A DNA stretch of 64,000 nt from Flavobacteriales bacterium (lineage in GTDB: Bacteria > Bacteroidota > Bacteroidia > Flavobacteriales_F > PHOS-HE28). Made by a program: the position numbers and the translations under genes. The DNA lies in NCBI GenBank assembly GCA_020635715.1, contig JACJZG010000017.1, forward strand, positions 1 to 64,000, in the 5' to 3' direction. The notes below the pieces were generated by a model. It did no database searches. It was not told the origin of the DNA and worked only from the letters and a program-made list of their open reading frames with translations. Of this stretch, positions 17,277 to 26,426 are shown piece by piece. The number at the start of each line of letters is the position of its first letter. Position 1 is the first letter of the stretch.

Positions 17277-19020
17277 AGGAGCGACATGATGTTGTCCAAC
17301 AAGCCCTTCGTCTTCTCATCCAGCTCCCGCATCTCCTGCAGGATGGTCTTCGGGTCGCGAAGCGGGGCTTCTTCGGCGCGGTTGGGGTTCTTCACAGAAA
17401 GATCATAGGTCTCGGTGTTCACCTCCGCTGCGTTCACGCTCCAACTGTTCGCACTCTCGGCCTTGGTCTTCGCCAGTTTCACGAAGTCGGCCATGTCGGC
17501 CTCGTTCAGCGCGTTGGTCTTGCCAAGTGAGCGGCCGGGGTCCAGCTGGTAGTACCAGATGCGGCGCGTGCGCGTGCCCTTGGTGAAGAAGAGCACCACG
17601 GTCTTCACGCCCGCGCCCTGGAAGGTGCCCTGCGGCATATCCAGGATGCTGTGCAGGTCGCATTCCTCCAGCAATTTGCGGCGCAGGCTGATGCTGGCAT
17701 TGTCGGTATTGCTGAGGAAGGTGTTCTTGATGACGATGCCCGCGCGGCCGCCGGCCTTGAGGCTCTTGATGAAGTGCTGCAGGAAGAGGAAGGCCGTTTC
17801 GCCCGTTCTAATGGGGAAGTTCTGCTGCACCTCCGGCCGCTCCTTGCCGCCGAAGGGCGGGTTGGCCAGCACCACATCGCGCTGGTCCTTGGGCTGGATG
17901 TCCTGCAGGTTCTCGGCCAGCGTGTTGGTGTGGATGATGTTGGGCGCCTCGATGCCGTGCAGGATCATGTTCATGATCCCGATGATGTAGGCGAGGCTCT
18001 TCTTCTCCTTGCCGAAGAAGGTCTTGGTCTGCAGCACCTCGTGGTCCTTGGTGCTCTTCGCGCTTTGCTCCATGTGCGCGAAGGCTTCGCAGAGGAAGCC
18101 CGCGCTGCCCACGGCGCCGTCGTACACCGTTTCGCCGATCCTGGGGTCCACCACCTGCACGATGGCCTTGATGAGGGGGCGCGGCGTGTAGTACTCGCCG
18201 CCGTTGCGCCCGGCGTTGCCCATGCGCTGGATCTTGGCCTCGTACAGCTCGCTGAGCTCGTGCTTCTCCTCGCTGCGTTGGAAGTGGAGCGCATCCACGG
18301 CCTCCAGGATCTCGCGCAGGTTGTAGCCGCTCTTCACCTTGTTGGTGAGCTCGCCGAAGATCTCGCCGATCTTGTACTCGATGGTGTTGGGCCCGCTGGC
18401 CTTCTGCTTGAAGCCGCGCAGGTAGGGGAAGAGTTGCTGGTCCACGAATGCCACCAGGTCGGGGCCGCTGAGCGCTTTGTGGTGGTCGATCTTGCCTTCC
18501 TTGTTCTTCGGGCAGGCCCACACACCCCAGCGGAAGCTGGTGGTGAGGATGGGCGTGTGGGTGCGGCCTTCCAACTCGGCGGCCATCTCCTTCACGGCCT
18601 CGAGGTCGTCGAGGTATTTGAGGAAGATGATCCAGCTGGTCTGCTCGGTGTAGTCGAGCTCGTTGCTGCATCCGGCCTCCTTGCGCAGGATGTCTCAAGG
18701 TTGCGGAAGACCTGCTCGAAGGCGGAGCCTTGGGGCTTGGTGGCTTTCACTGGTCTTTTGGCCGTGCGTGCGATCCCTTCCGGTTCTAAGCCGCCATTGT
18801 TACGGTCAGTCGTTGCCGCACGGTGCAGCTGCATGCTGCCTCCTTTGCCGGTGGTGATGAGGCCCCTGGCCTTGAGGCCGTCCTTCAGCTTCACCACCTT
18901 CTCCTTGGCAAGACCCAAGGTGCCTGCAGCGGCGACCGGCCCGAGGCTGTCATGTTCAGCCAGTAGTTCCAGCAAGCGCTCTTCGTTCTTCGTCAGTGTC
19001 GATCCCATCTTCTGCTCCAT
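17273..19020 (-). pseudogene. hsdM: Type I DNA methyltransferase M subunit (HsdM), N-terminal HTH, frameshifted
   Basis: Two frames make one HsdM. From ATG 19020 the protein starts with a winged-HTH-like domain of about 60 residues (TKNEERLLELLAEHD ... LVKLK-type recognition helix ... GLITTGKGG). After a linker comes AFEQVFRNLE, the beginning of the HsdM N-domain. Near 18705 one base is missing; in the next frame the protein resumes DILRKEAGCSNELDYTEQ and runs to 17273. The catalytic part has YDGAVGSAGFL (SAM site) and LANPPFGG (motif IV NPPF). Methyltransferase of the type I system with hsdS. The frameshift may be an assembly indel, since all downstream motifs are intact. Confidence 0.85.
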
Positions 19021-19027
19021 TTCCAAC

Positions 19028-19049
19028 TGCCCGACAAGATATCGGGTTG
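19028..19049. promoter_or_regulatory. Imperfect dyad just upstream of hsdM
   Basis: CCCGA and TCGGG arms around CAAGATA, with outer CCAAC and GTTGG, lie 10-30 bp upstream of the hsdM start. This could be an operator for an HTH protein, possibly HsdM's own N-terminal domain. It could also be a chance structure in GC-rich DNA. Confidence 0.25.
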
Positions 19050-19239
19050 GACGATTCGTGCAACGGGTAGGGGGCTGGCCGCTGTTGAATACGTCGCTGG
19101 CCGATCGGTCGTGTACCGTTCGGCCGGCCAGCTGATCCGGTGCTGCTCGTTCATCGCGTGGGAGATGCGGTATTCATCGCGGCCAGTGATCGGCCAGGAT
19201 AAAAAGGGTAGGAGAGGTCTTCTAACACCCTGACATACG

Positions 19240-19253
19240 CACGATCGATCGTG
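19240..19253. promoter_or_regulatory. 14-bp perfect palindrome CACGATCGATCGTG
   Basis: An exact palindrome between divergent hsdM and the repeat-protein gene at 19319. The gap of about 290 bp holds no gene. The symmetry and position suit a dimeric regulator site, but no relative was seen elsewhere in the window. Confidence 0.35.
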
Positions 19254-19318
19254 GAAAGAATGCATCACGCTACCTACCGCATATGACCATTCTGACATAA
19301 ATCTTACTACCGACGATC

Positions 19319-20356
19319 ATGACGAAGAAACGGTCAACGAGCGATTGCGACTGCGGCCCCGGGTACCGGGCGGTGCGCCGCCCGCGTAAGGCGGTGCAGG
19401 GGACGGTGAAGACCGTTCGGCGATCGACCAATGAAGTCCGTAGGCCGTTGGATAAAATCCCCGATGCGACTGGCTCATATAAGGAAGCGGACGACTCCCG
19501 CATTTCACCGGACGAATTGCGCCTTTTGACGGACGATCCTCCACCAAAAGCAGGCGACTTGCGTCGAGAAGCAGGCAACTCATCTGAAAAAGCAGGCGAC
19601 ATTTTCCGTGAAGCGGGCGACTCACGCCGAGAAGCGGGCGACTTTTTCCGAGAAGCAGGCAACTCTCGTCGAGAAGCAGGCGACTTTTTTGGAGAAGCAG
19701 ACGACTCACGCCGAGAAGCGGGCGACTTTTCCCGAGAAGCGGGCGACTCACGCCGAGAAGCAGGCGACTTTTTCCGAGAAGCAGACGACTCACGTCGAGA
19801 AGCAGGCGACTTTTTCCGAGAAGCAGGCGACTCACGTCGAGAAACAGGCGACTTTTTCCGTGAAGCAGACGACTCACGTCGAGAAACAGGCGACTCTCCC
19901 CGTAAAGCGGCCGCCCCACGATCGGCGATGGACGCCTTCAACCAGGCGTTGCTCGAGCGGATACTCGTGACCTTCGACCGCAGTACGCTGCGCTTCGCCG
20001 AAGAGTTGTTGGCTCCCGGAGGGGTTGCCGCGGAGATCGACAAAGCCTACATCCAATTCGTGACGCAGCTTCTGTTCCTCGACAGGATGCTCGTTCCGGA
20101 CAAGGAGACGCTGGCTGCTTTCGACCAGGACTACGTGATCGTCTGCATCCGGTGCAAGTTGCTGGACCGACCGAAGGAGGCGTTCTATCTGTTGGGTGTG
20201 CATTTCGTGCTGATGGGTCGGCTGCTCTATGCAGGCACCTGGCCGATCATCCTAGCGCCGATCCTTCTTACTCCGGCACAATCGGAGAAGCGGCACAGCG
20301 TGTGGCTGGCGCCACCCTGTCCTTGCCTGCCGCGCCCGCCGCCGGCAATGGCGTAG
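19319..20356 (+). CDS. Hypothetical protein with 7-residue tandem repeats
   Basis: 345 residues from ATG 19319. Residues 1-75 are basic and polar. Residues about 78-196 are 17 tandem heptads alternating two types, EAGDFFR and EAGDSRR, encoded by 21-bp units. Residues about 200-330 are a helical, Leu-rich domain (ERILVTFDRSTLRFAEELL, then QFVTQLLFLDRML). The final 20 residues are Pro-rich. No family recognised. The repeat keeps several other frames open on both strands, so the frame choice rests on the C-terminal domain looking protein-like. The heptad is very charged and contains Gly, so it is not a standard coiled coil. Confidence 0.45.
   Translation: MTKKRSTSDCDCGPGYRAVRRPRKAVQGTVKTVRRSTNEVRRPLDKIPDATGSYKEADDSRISPDELRLLTDDPPPKAGDLRREAGNSSEKAGDIFREAGDSRREAGDFFREAGNSRREAGDFFGEADDSRREAGDFSREAGDSRREAGDFFREADDSRREAGDFFREAGDSRRETGDFFREADDSRRETGDSPRKAAAPRSAMDAFNQALLERILVTFDRSTLRFAEELLAPGGVAAEIDKAYIQFVTQLLFLDRMLVPDKETLAAFDQDYVIVCIRCKLLDRPKEAFYLLGVHFVLMGRLLYAGTWPIILAPILLTPAQSEKRHSVWLAPPCPCLPRPPPAMA
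19550..19906. repeat. 21-bp tandem repeat, 17 units
   Basis: Units begin GCRGGCGACT and end GAGAA. Two unit types alternate (CTTTTTCC versus CTCACGYC in the middle), so the higher-order period is 42 bp. The first units (19550-19612) are the most diverged and the central ones nearly identical. No spacers, so not a CRISPR array. Confidence 0.9.
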
Positions 20357-20469
20357 CATCGGAAGGGTGGATCATGATCCGCTCGACCACTGGAACTCAG
20401 ACCTAAACAAACGCCCTGGGTCGGGCTGGGACGTGCCTTTTGGACCACGACCAGAAGACCCCTTTGCAA

Positions 20470-21087
20470 ATGACCAAAGTGATCAAGAACCTCTCGCGCC
20501 TGCGCCCCAATGGATTGGTGGACCGTGCGCGTTTCCACGAACAGCGGATGACCGGCAATGCCGCCTTCCCCGATCCCGTGCCCACACTGGCCGCCATCGC
20601 GGCGGCCCGTGACGCGCTGGAAAAGGCCATCACCGATGCGGTGGATGGTGGGCGCACGGCACTCGCGATCCGCAAGGCCCGCTTTTCGGAGCTGAAGCAA
20701 CTGCTGGACCAGCTCGCTGGTCACGTGAGCAGTGTTGCCGAGGGCAACGAACTGGCGATCCTGAGCAGCGGTTTCACGGTGCGGCAGCCGAACACGCCGA
20801 TGCCCGAGCCGGGCACACCCAAGGGATTGCGCGCGGCGCTGACCGCCCATCCCGGCAAGGTGAGCCTGGACTGGGACCCCACGCGTGGTGCGGTGACCTA
20901 CCACGTGCAGGTGAACCGCGTTTCACCGGATGATGCGAACGCCTGGGAACTGGTGGGTGTGACCACCCGCTCCAGGTATTCCGTCTCCGGACTGGATGCG
21001 GCGAAGCCCAGCTGGTTCCGCGTGTCGGCCATCGGCACGGCAGGTACCAGCGCGTGGAGCGATCCGGCGCAGTCGATGGTGCGCTAG
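20470..21087 (+). CDS. Fibronectin type III domain protein
   Basis: 205 residues from ATG 20470; a start 10 codons upstream is also possible. Residues 1-100 are helical (PTLAAIAAARDALEKAITDA, later FSELKQLLDQLAGHV). Residues about 120-205 are an Fn3 domain (KVSLDWDPTRGAVTYHVQVN ... WFRVSAIGTAGTSAWSDP). There is no signal peptide, so it may be cytoplasmic. I recall similar two-part Fn3 proteins as conserved hypotheticals in Bacteroidota; no function known. It is followed by a strong hairpin terminator. Confidence 0.75.
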   Translation: MTKVIKNLSRLRPNGLVDRARFHEQRMTGNAAFPDPVPTLAAIAAARDALEKAITDAVDGGRTALAIRKARFSELKQLLDQLAGHVSSVAEGNELAILSSGFTVRQPNTPMPEPGTPKGLRAALTAHPGKVSLDWDPTRGAVTYHVQVNRVSPDDANAWELVGVTTRSRYSVSGLDAAKPSWFRVSAIGTAGTSAWSDPAQSMVR

Positions 21088-21122
21088 ACCACGCAGCTAC
21101 GCGCAGCAGCGCGTCCGATGGC

Positions 21123-21148
21123 AGCGGCCCCGGGGAACCGGGGCCGCT
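21123..21148. terminator. Bidirectional hairpin between converging genes
   Basis: AGCGGCCCCGG (21123-21133) pairs with CCGGGGCCGCT (21138-21148), an 11-bp GC-rich stem with a 4-nt loop. It lies between the ends of the Fn3 gene (21087) and the phosphatase gene (21165). Confidence 0.7.
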
Positions 21149-21164
21149 TGCGTTGGGGGGGGGC

Positions 21165-22682
21165 TCACACCCGGAAACCCAGCACCAGCACATCGTCCAC
21201 CGAGGGGCGTTCCTGCTGCCAGAGCTCCAGCGTATTCCGCAGGGCGCGATGCTGTTCGCGGGCGGGCAGGTGGGCCAGTTGCGTGAAGAGCTTCTTCATG
21301 CGCGTGCGACCGAACTTCTTGTCCAGCTTCCCACCGAACTGGTCCTGGAAGCCATCGGAGCAGAGGTAGACCATATCGTCCTTCTGCAACGCCACCTGCT
21401 GCTCGTTGAATGGTTTCGGGATGCCGACATGTGCGCCCACCGGCCAGCGGTCGGCGGTGAGTTCGATCAACTCGCCCTGGCGCACGAGGTAGCCCGTGCT
21501 GAAGGCTCCGGAGAAGTGCAGCACGCCCGCGCCATGATCCACGCTGCACAAGGCCATGTCCATACCATCGCTCTGCCCGGCCTCGTTGCCCTGGCTCAAG
21601 GCGGACACCACCTCATCGCGCAATTGGCCCAGGATGGCCGCCGGTGCCGTGGTCCCGCGGTCCTGCACGATGGTCTTCATCAAGGTGCTGCCCAGGATGC
21701 TCATCAATGCCCCCGGCACACCGTGACCGGTGCAATCGGCCACGCACACCACGGTGCGGCCATCGCGGTGGGCGCACCAATGCAGGTCGCCGCTCACGAT
21801 GTCCTTGGGCCGGTTGAAGATGAAGTGCTCGCTCAGGTGGCGGTCCAGCACCTCGGTGCGCGGCAGGAGCGCCTGCTGGATGCGCTCGCTGTAGCGGATG
21901 CTGTCGGTGAGGTCGCGGTGCGCCGCTTCGATCACCAGCTTCTGGGCGCGGGCCTGTTCAGTGCGCTCGGCCAGTTGCAGGCGCAGGAGGATCTCGCGCT
22001 TGGCCAGGCGGTAGCGGTTCTGGCAGAGCAGGGTGGAGATGACGAGCACGCAGGTGAAGAGCGTACCTCCGTTGGCCATCACCTCCGCCGTGGTCATGTT
22101 GCTATTGGCGCGCAGGGACCACACGTTGGCGAGCACGGTCACGACCACCACGAGCAAGGACCAACGCAAGGGCCAGAAGGCGATCATGGACGCCCCCACG
22201 AAGAGCACCGCGTACGCCAGCGTATGCATCTGGAAGAGCTCCGGTCCCATGTGGCCCCACATGTAGGCGTTCTCCAAGCTGATCAGGAGGTAGGGCACGA
22301 GCAGGAAGGTGCGCGGATCCAGCCGCAGGCGCTGCCTGCCCAACAAGGCGAGGATGATGAGCCCGCTCACCACCAGCCGGATCACCGCGAAACCCACCCA
22401 ATGGGTAGGGATCACGGCCAGGTCGTTCAGGATGAAGACCGGGTTGAGCAGTGCCGCCACCCACCCGCCGGTGACATGGTAGCGCCAGGCGATGGTGTCC
22501 ATCTCGGCGCGCCATGGTTCCGCCGGTTGGCGAGCGGACCGCGCCTGCGACCACCTCGAAAGGAAACCGGGAAGGGCGATCCTGGGACGCGGCGCAGCGA
22601 GCCGCTCGGTCAACGACATGCGCGGTATACGTGGGGCAGGGGCGGTGGGTTCGTTGGATATGCGTGCGTGTCGGGCAGGCAT
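21165..22682 (-). CDS. Membrane SpoIIE/RsbU-type serine phosphatase
   Basis: 505 residues as the longest frame; ATG 22619 (MSLTERLAAPRPR) is an alternative start. Residues about 70-225 hold six transmembrane helices in a 7TM-sensor-like arrangement. A helical linker with QLAERTEQARAQ (about 240-285) follows. The PP2C-like SpoIIE domain has acidic metal motifs in DIVSGDLHW, CVADCTGHGVPGALMS and MVYLCSDGFQDQFGG. Such phosphatases reverse serine phosphorylation of anti-sigma-antagonist or two-component-like partners. No anti-sigma or STAS gene lies nearby, so the target is unknown. Seven-transmembrane SpoIIE phosphatases are common in Bacteroidota. Confidence 0.85.
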   Translation of the reverse strand: MPARHARISNEPTAPAPRIPRMSLTERLAAPRPRIALPGFLSRWSQARSARQPAEPWRAEMDTIAWRYHVTGGWVAALLNPVFILNDLAVIPTHWVGFAVIRLVVSGLIILALLGRQRLRLDPRTFLLVPYLLISLENAYMWGHMGPELFQMHTLAYAVLFVGASMIAFWPLRWSLLVVVVTVLANVWSLRANSNMTTAEVMANGGTLFTCVLVISTLLCQNRYRLAKREILLRLQLAERTEQARAQKLVIEAAHRDLTDSIRYSERIQQALLPRTEVLDRHLSEHFIFNRPKDIVSGDLHWCAHRDGRTVVCVADCTGHGVPGALMSILGSTLMKTIVQDRGTTAPAAILGQLRDEVVSALSQGNEAGQSDGMDMALCSVDHGAGVLHFSGAFSTGYLVRQGELIELTADRWPVGAHVGIPKPFNEQQVALQKDDMVYLCSDGFQDQFGGKLDKKFGRTRMKKLFTQLAHLPAREQHRALRNTLELWQQERPSVDDVLVLGFRV

Positions 22683-22746
22683 CGCGACCCGGAGAGGGGG
22701 ACTGTTCCAGCATCAGGCTGGACCCGGATCACATCCATAGGAACAA

Positions 22747-22773
22747 GAACGGCGGAGCATCGCCCCGCCGTTC
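22747..22773 (-). terminator. Hairpin terminator after the SnoaL-like lipoprotein gene
   Basis: GAACGGCGG (22747-22755) pairs with CCGCCGTTC (22765-22773) and is followed on the minus strand by TTGTTCC. It lies 18 bp past the stop at 22791. Confidence 0.65.
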
Positions 22774-22790
22774 CCGCGTGTTCCGTGCGC

Positions 22791-23351
22791 TTACTTCTTG
22801 GGTTTCTCGCCCGGGCCGGGCATCATGCCCAGCTGTTGCATCATCTTGGCCTCCTCCCAATAGCCCCAATGGTCGGTGGCCTTGTTATCGCTGTTGAACT
22901 TGATGACGTCCACACCGTTCACATCCATCGTCTTGCCCGTGGCCTTCATGTCCGGGCCCATGTCGCCGGTGTTCGTCCCCTTCATGTTGTAGTGCACCAT
23001 CATCATGTCATCGCCGTGGGCGATGGAGATGACGCTCATCTTGGTGTCGGGGAAACCGGCGTGGTGCATGGCCAGCATCTGTTTCATGTAGTCGATGCCG
23101 CTGCCTTCCATGCCGGGAGGCGGGGTGTGCTCCACCACGTTCGCATCCACGTACTTCTCGATGCCTTCGCTGTTGCCGCTCTCGAACATGGCGAAGATGG
23201 CGCGTACGCCTTCCTCACGTGCCGCGTGCATGGCCTGTTGCGCACTGTCCGCGCTCAGCATGGCTTGGTGATCCGTCATCATCCTGTCGTGCTCCGGGCT
23301 GGAGCCACCACCACACGCACCAAGGAGGATCAGGGGTAGACCGAGGAACAA
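22791..23351 (-). CDS. SnoaL/NTF2-like lipoprotein
   Basis: 186 residues. An in-frame stop lies just upstream, and the only start giving the complete lipoprotein signal (FLGLPLILLGACGGG) is TTG at 23351, a rare start. After the lipobox Cys comes a helical stretch and a SnoaL-like (NTF2 fold) domain: AIFAMFESGNSEGIEKYVD, VVEHTPPPG, YMKQMLAMHHAGFPD and the closing GYWEEAKMMQQLG. Family members are small cyclases or ligand binders; the substrate cannot be told from sequence. Met-rich segments (DDMMMVHYNM) are notable. A strong terminator follows. Confidence 0.75.
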   Translation of the reverse strand: MFLGLPLILLGACGGGSSPEHDRMMTDHQAMLSADSAQQAMHAAREEGVRAIFAMFESGNSEGIEKYVDANVVEHTPPPGMEGSGIDYMKQMLAMHHAGFPDTKMSVISIAHGDDMMMVHYNMKGTNTGDMGPDMKATGKTMDVNGVDVIKFNSDNKATDHWGYWEEAKMMQQLGMMPGPGEKPKK

Positions 23352-23464
23352 TTGCTTATTTACGGGTCAGGGGTTTTGGTGATCGTATGCGAAAGCTAAG
23401 GCCATGTGCCCGGAATGCAAGTCCGGTCGGCCCTTTCGTGCAGGTCGTGTACCTTCATTCCACC

Positions 23465-25009
23465 ATGCGCCACCACCAACTCTCCCTTGCGTGCTCCCTT
23501 GCGCTCTGTCCGCTCCTCACCAGCGCACAGCCCGGAACCCTTGATCCCTCCTTCTCCGGCGACGGTCTCTTCCTCTCCGGCCTCTTCACCGGCAACGACT
23601 TCGGCCGGGCCGTGGTGGTGCAGCCCGATGGGGCGGTGCTGCTGGCCGGGAACGCCGTGGTCGATGGCCTCTCGCGTTTCGGCGTCCTGCGCACCTTGAC
23701 CAACGGCGAGCTCGACACCGCTTTCGATGAGGACGGCTATACCACCATCGCCTTCAACGAGCAGAACGATGCCTGCTTCGCCATGGCCCGCCAGGCGAAT
23801 GGTGGGATCCTGCTGGCCGGCTACAGCAACAACGGCCTGCAGAACGACCTGGCGCTCGCGCGGCTCACGGCGGATGGCGCGCCGGATCCCAGCTTCGGCG
23901 GTGCGGGCACGGTGGTGGTGAGCTATGCGCCCCTCAGCATCGAGCTGTATGCGGTGGCCCTACAACCCGACGGGCGCATCGTGGTGGCCGGCAACGCCTT
24001 CGACGGAGTGCAGGGCGATCTCTTCGTGGCGCGTTTCAACACCGACGGCTCGCCGGATACCGCCTTCAACGGCACGGGTCATGTGACAAAGGATGTGGGT
24101 GACAATGCCGTGGGCTATGGGCTCGCGGTGCTCCCCGATGGCAGGTTGGTGGTGGCGGGCTATCGCGAGACCAGCGCGGGACCGGACCTGCTGCTTGCGC
24201 GGTACGCGAGCGATGGCAGCCTGGACGCGTCCTTCGGGACCGATGGGCTCGTGACCACCGACCTCGGACAGTTCTGGGAGCGCATCCGCGCGATCACCAT
24301 CGATGCGGACGGATCGATCGTCTGCGTGGGCACGGTGGGCACCTCCTTCGCCATGATGGATGTGCTCGTGGGGCGATATCTGGCCAACGGCGATCCGGAC
24401 CCCTCCTTCGATGTGGACGGTGTGCTCAGCATTGATGTGGCCGGTGGTGCGGAGGAAGGCACGGACATCCTGTTGCAGCCGGATGGACGCATCCTCGTCT
24501 GTGGTTCGGGTGAAGTGAGTGGGCGGGCGCGGGTGCTGTTGGCGCGCCTGGAACAGACCGGCGCCCTGGACGCCAGCTTCGGTACGGACGGCCTGGTGCT
24601 CACCGACGTGGCGAGCGGTGATGACTACGCAGCGGCGTTGGCATTGGCGCCGGACGGGAAGATCGTGGTGGGCGGCACCAATTCAGGCGGCCTCGGTTCG
24701 GATGCCCTGCTGGCGCGGTATTTCAGCGGCCTGCCCATCGGAATGGAGGAAGTGGTCGCAGAGGATCAGCCCCTCCACCTGTGGCCGGTGCCTGCGGTGG
24801 ATGAAGTATGTGTGGCCTCCACGTCCAGTGATCCATCCGCACGCCTGCGCATCCTCGCGGCCAATGGTGACCTGGTATGGGAGCAACACTTCGGAACCAC
24901 GCCGGTCAAGCGCATCGACATCACTTCACTCGTCCCGGGGAATTATGAAGTGCAGGTGTCGCACCGGTCGGGCACGAGCGCAGGACGCTTCGTGAAGCTG
25001 GAGCGCTGA
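23465..25009 (+). CDS. Secreted delta-60 beta-propeller protein
   Basis: 514 residues from ATG 23465, with signal peptide MRHHQLSLACSLALCPLLTSA. About seven repeats of the delta-60 type follow: LDPSFSGDG, LQPDGRIVVAGN, LARYASDGSLDASFG and similar, each about 55 residues. These form a beta-propeller. The last 80 residues (LHLWPVPAVDEVCV to GRFVKLER) look like a T9SS sorting domain with WPVP in place of the usual YPNP. TACCTTCA lies 6 bp upstream of the ATG, a near match to the Bacteroidota -7 core. Likely cell-surface. Confidence 0.82.
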   Translation: MRHHQLSLACSLALCPLLTSAQPGTLDPSFSGDGLFLSGLFTGNDFGRAVVVQPDGAVLLAGNAVVDGLSRFGVLRTLTNGELDTAFDEDGYTTIAFNEQNDACFAMARQANGGILLAGYSNNGLQNDLALARLTADGAPDPSFGGAGTVVVSYAPLSIELYAVALQPDGRIVVAGNAFDGVQGDLFVARFNTDGSPDTAFNGTGHVTKDVGDNAVGYGLAVLPDGRLVVAGYRETSAGPDLLLARYASDGSLDASFGTDGLVTTDLGQFWERIRAITIDADGSIVCVGTVGTSFAMMDVLVGRYLANGDPDPSFDVDGVLSIDVAGGAEEGTDILLQPDGRILVCGSGEVSGRARVLLARLEQTGALDASFGTDGLVLTDVASGDDYAAALALAPDGKIVVGGTNSGGLGSDALLARYFSGLPIGMEEVVAEDQPLHLWPVPAVDEVCVASTSSDPSARLRILAANGDLVWEQHFGTTPVKRIDITSLVPGNYEVQVSHRSGTSAGRFVKLER

Positions 25010-25540
25010 GCGGTTCTTTTCACCTACAGGCATATCCGATGCGCCGGTCGCGCACACTTGGCGCCTGTTCAGCCGCCGCCGAACAATGGCGGTCACAAAA
25101 AGGACGTGCTGGATGGGGATCCGATCTTCCTGCGGCCACGCCCAAGCCAATGTATCCAACAGTCCGGGCGAGCAGGGGCACGATCATGGGATCGAGCAAG
25201 CTGCTCATCGGTCATGGACTACGATACCTCCGACAGGCCACACGCGTTGCCGACGGATGCGGCGTGACTGGTCCTGCTCGCGATCCGCTGGTTCGGCACT
25301 GTGGTCATTCTTCGCGAAAGGGGGCGTGATCTGCACACCGCGCTGGCCAGGCGCGTGTGTGCGGTATTTCCCCGCCCCCGCACCCACCATGGTCCGCGCG
25401 CCGGGGCATGGGGGCGCTCGATCACGGTGCGTGCATGGCCTCATAACGCGCTACGATCCATGGCATGGTCGGTGTACCAGTTGAAAGGCTTCCTCACGCA
25501 TGGGGAAGTGCTTCATTCCAACCCAAACCCTTTTAACCTC
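25010..25540. other. 531-bp gap without a recognised gene
   Basis: Between the propeller gene and the OB-fold gene. Short frames are open in several registers, but none looks protein-like. I see no repeat, RNA gene or terminator with confidence. Confidence 0.5.
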
Positions 25541-26170
25541 ATGATCATGCGTACCTACACCCTCTTATCGGCCGCTTTGCTGGCCACCACCTTGTTCGCT
25601 CAAAAGGAGACCACCATGCCGAATGGCCTGCCCAAGAGCGCCACGGACGGTTCCTGGATCGGGATCTCTGGCACCGTGGAATCGACCAGCACCGGTTCCT
25701 TTGTCCTCGACTACGGAGAGGGCCACATCAACGTATCCGTTGATCCAGATGCCGCGAACCCGCACAAGTTCAAAGCCAACGAGGCGGTCACCGTTTATGG
25801 CATCGTGGATGACGGCTTCTTCACGAAGTCGTCCATCATGGCCAGTTCGGTCTACCTCGACAGCCAGAAGACCTACAGCTGCTCCACCTCGGGCACTCCG
25901 GAGATCCTGGCCAGTTTCGTGCCCAACGTTTACACCGGTACGCTCATCCACGGCCGTGTTCAGAAGGTGAGCGGCACCAAGGTCACGGTGGACGAGGGCG
26001 CTCGCATGATGACCGTGGACCTGACGGCGGTGAAGGATAAGCTGAAGAACGAAAAGGGCGAGATCACAGTGCACGAAGGTGATGTGATCACGGCTGTGGG
26101 GGTGATGGACAAGGGCTTCTTCACCGGGCGTGAGTTGAAGGCCAGCTCCGTGGATGTGATGCACTTCTAA
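25541..26170 (+). CDS. Exported tandem OB-fold (BOF-like) protein
   Basis: 209 residues with signal peptide MIMRTYTLLSAALLATTLFAQ; ATG 25547 is an equally good start. Two similar halves follow. Each has a G.V..........V..G....NV/TVD strand set and ends in V..YGIVDDGFFTKSSIMASSVYLD or V..AVGVMDKGFFTGRELKASSVDV. The internal duplication and the DxGFFT motif suggest two OB-type domains like those of periplasmic BOF (YgiW-like) proteins. Function unknown; periplasmic by its signal. Confidence 0.7.
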   Translation: MIMRTYTLLSAALLATTLFAQKETTMPNGLPKSATDGSWIGISGTVESTSTGSFVLDYGEGHINVSVDPDAANPHKFKANEAVTVYGIVDDGFFTKSSIMASSVYLDSQKTYSCSTSGTPEILASFVPNVYTGTLIHGRVQKVSGTKVTVDEGARMMTVDLTAVKDKLKNEKGEITVHEGDVITAVGVMDKGFFTGRELKASSVDVMHF

Positions 26171-26293
26171 GGCTTCTGCTGGCGGGAGCCCAGCAGGCAG
26201 TTCTGGCGGTATAAGGACCCGAAGCGAACTTACCCGCATAGGTGGATCATGGACGTGGCAGGGAAGGGTGGAGGAATGCCTCCAGGCCGCTGC

Positions 26294-26324
26294 CATCCGC
26301 GTCCATCGGTGTTCACCGGTGGTT
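26294..26324. repeat. Copy of the CATCGGTGTTCA-type dispersed repeat
   Basis: CGTCCATCGGTGTTCACCGGTGGTTC in the gap before the P-type ATPase matches the right arm of the inverted repeat at 33179-33262 (CGGTGTTCATCTGTGGTTC). Confidence 0.45.
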
Positions 26325-26426
26325 CTGCCGACCATCGGAGCGCCGCCCGGCCTGACCTGCTGATCCCCGCGCGTTGATCCTGTGCGACGCCGTTCCCTGC
26401 TACCTTCCCTGCGGCCAAGCCCTGAC

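Noticed and set aside
19550..19906. Possible CRISPR array
   Set aside because: Units are directly adjacent 21-mers with no spacers.
19270..20043. Minus-strand Ser/Lys/Arg repeat protein
   Set aside because: Open only because the 21-bp repeat lacks stops in most frames; the plus-strand frame extends into a protein-like domain.
21054..23339. 761-codon plus-strand frame
   Set aside because: Antisense to the SpoIIE-type phosphatase; composition is the His/Gly/Ala bias of a shadow frame.
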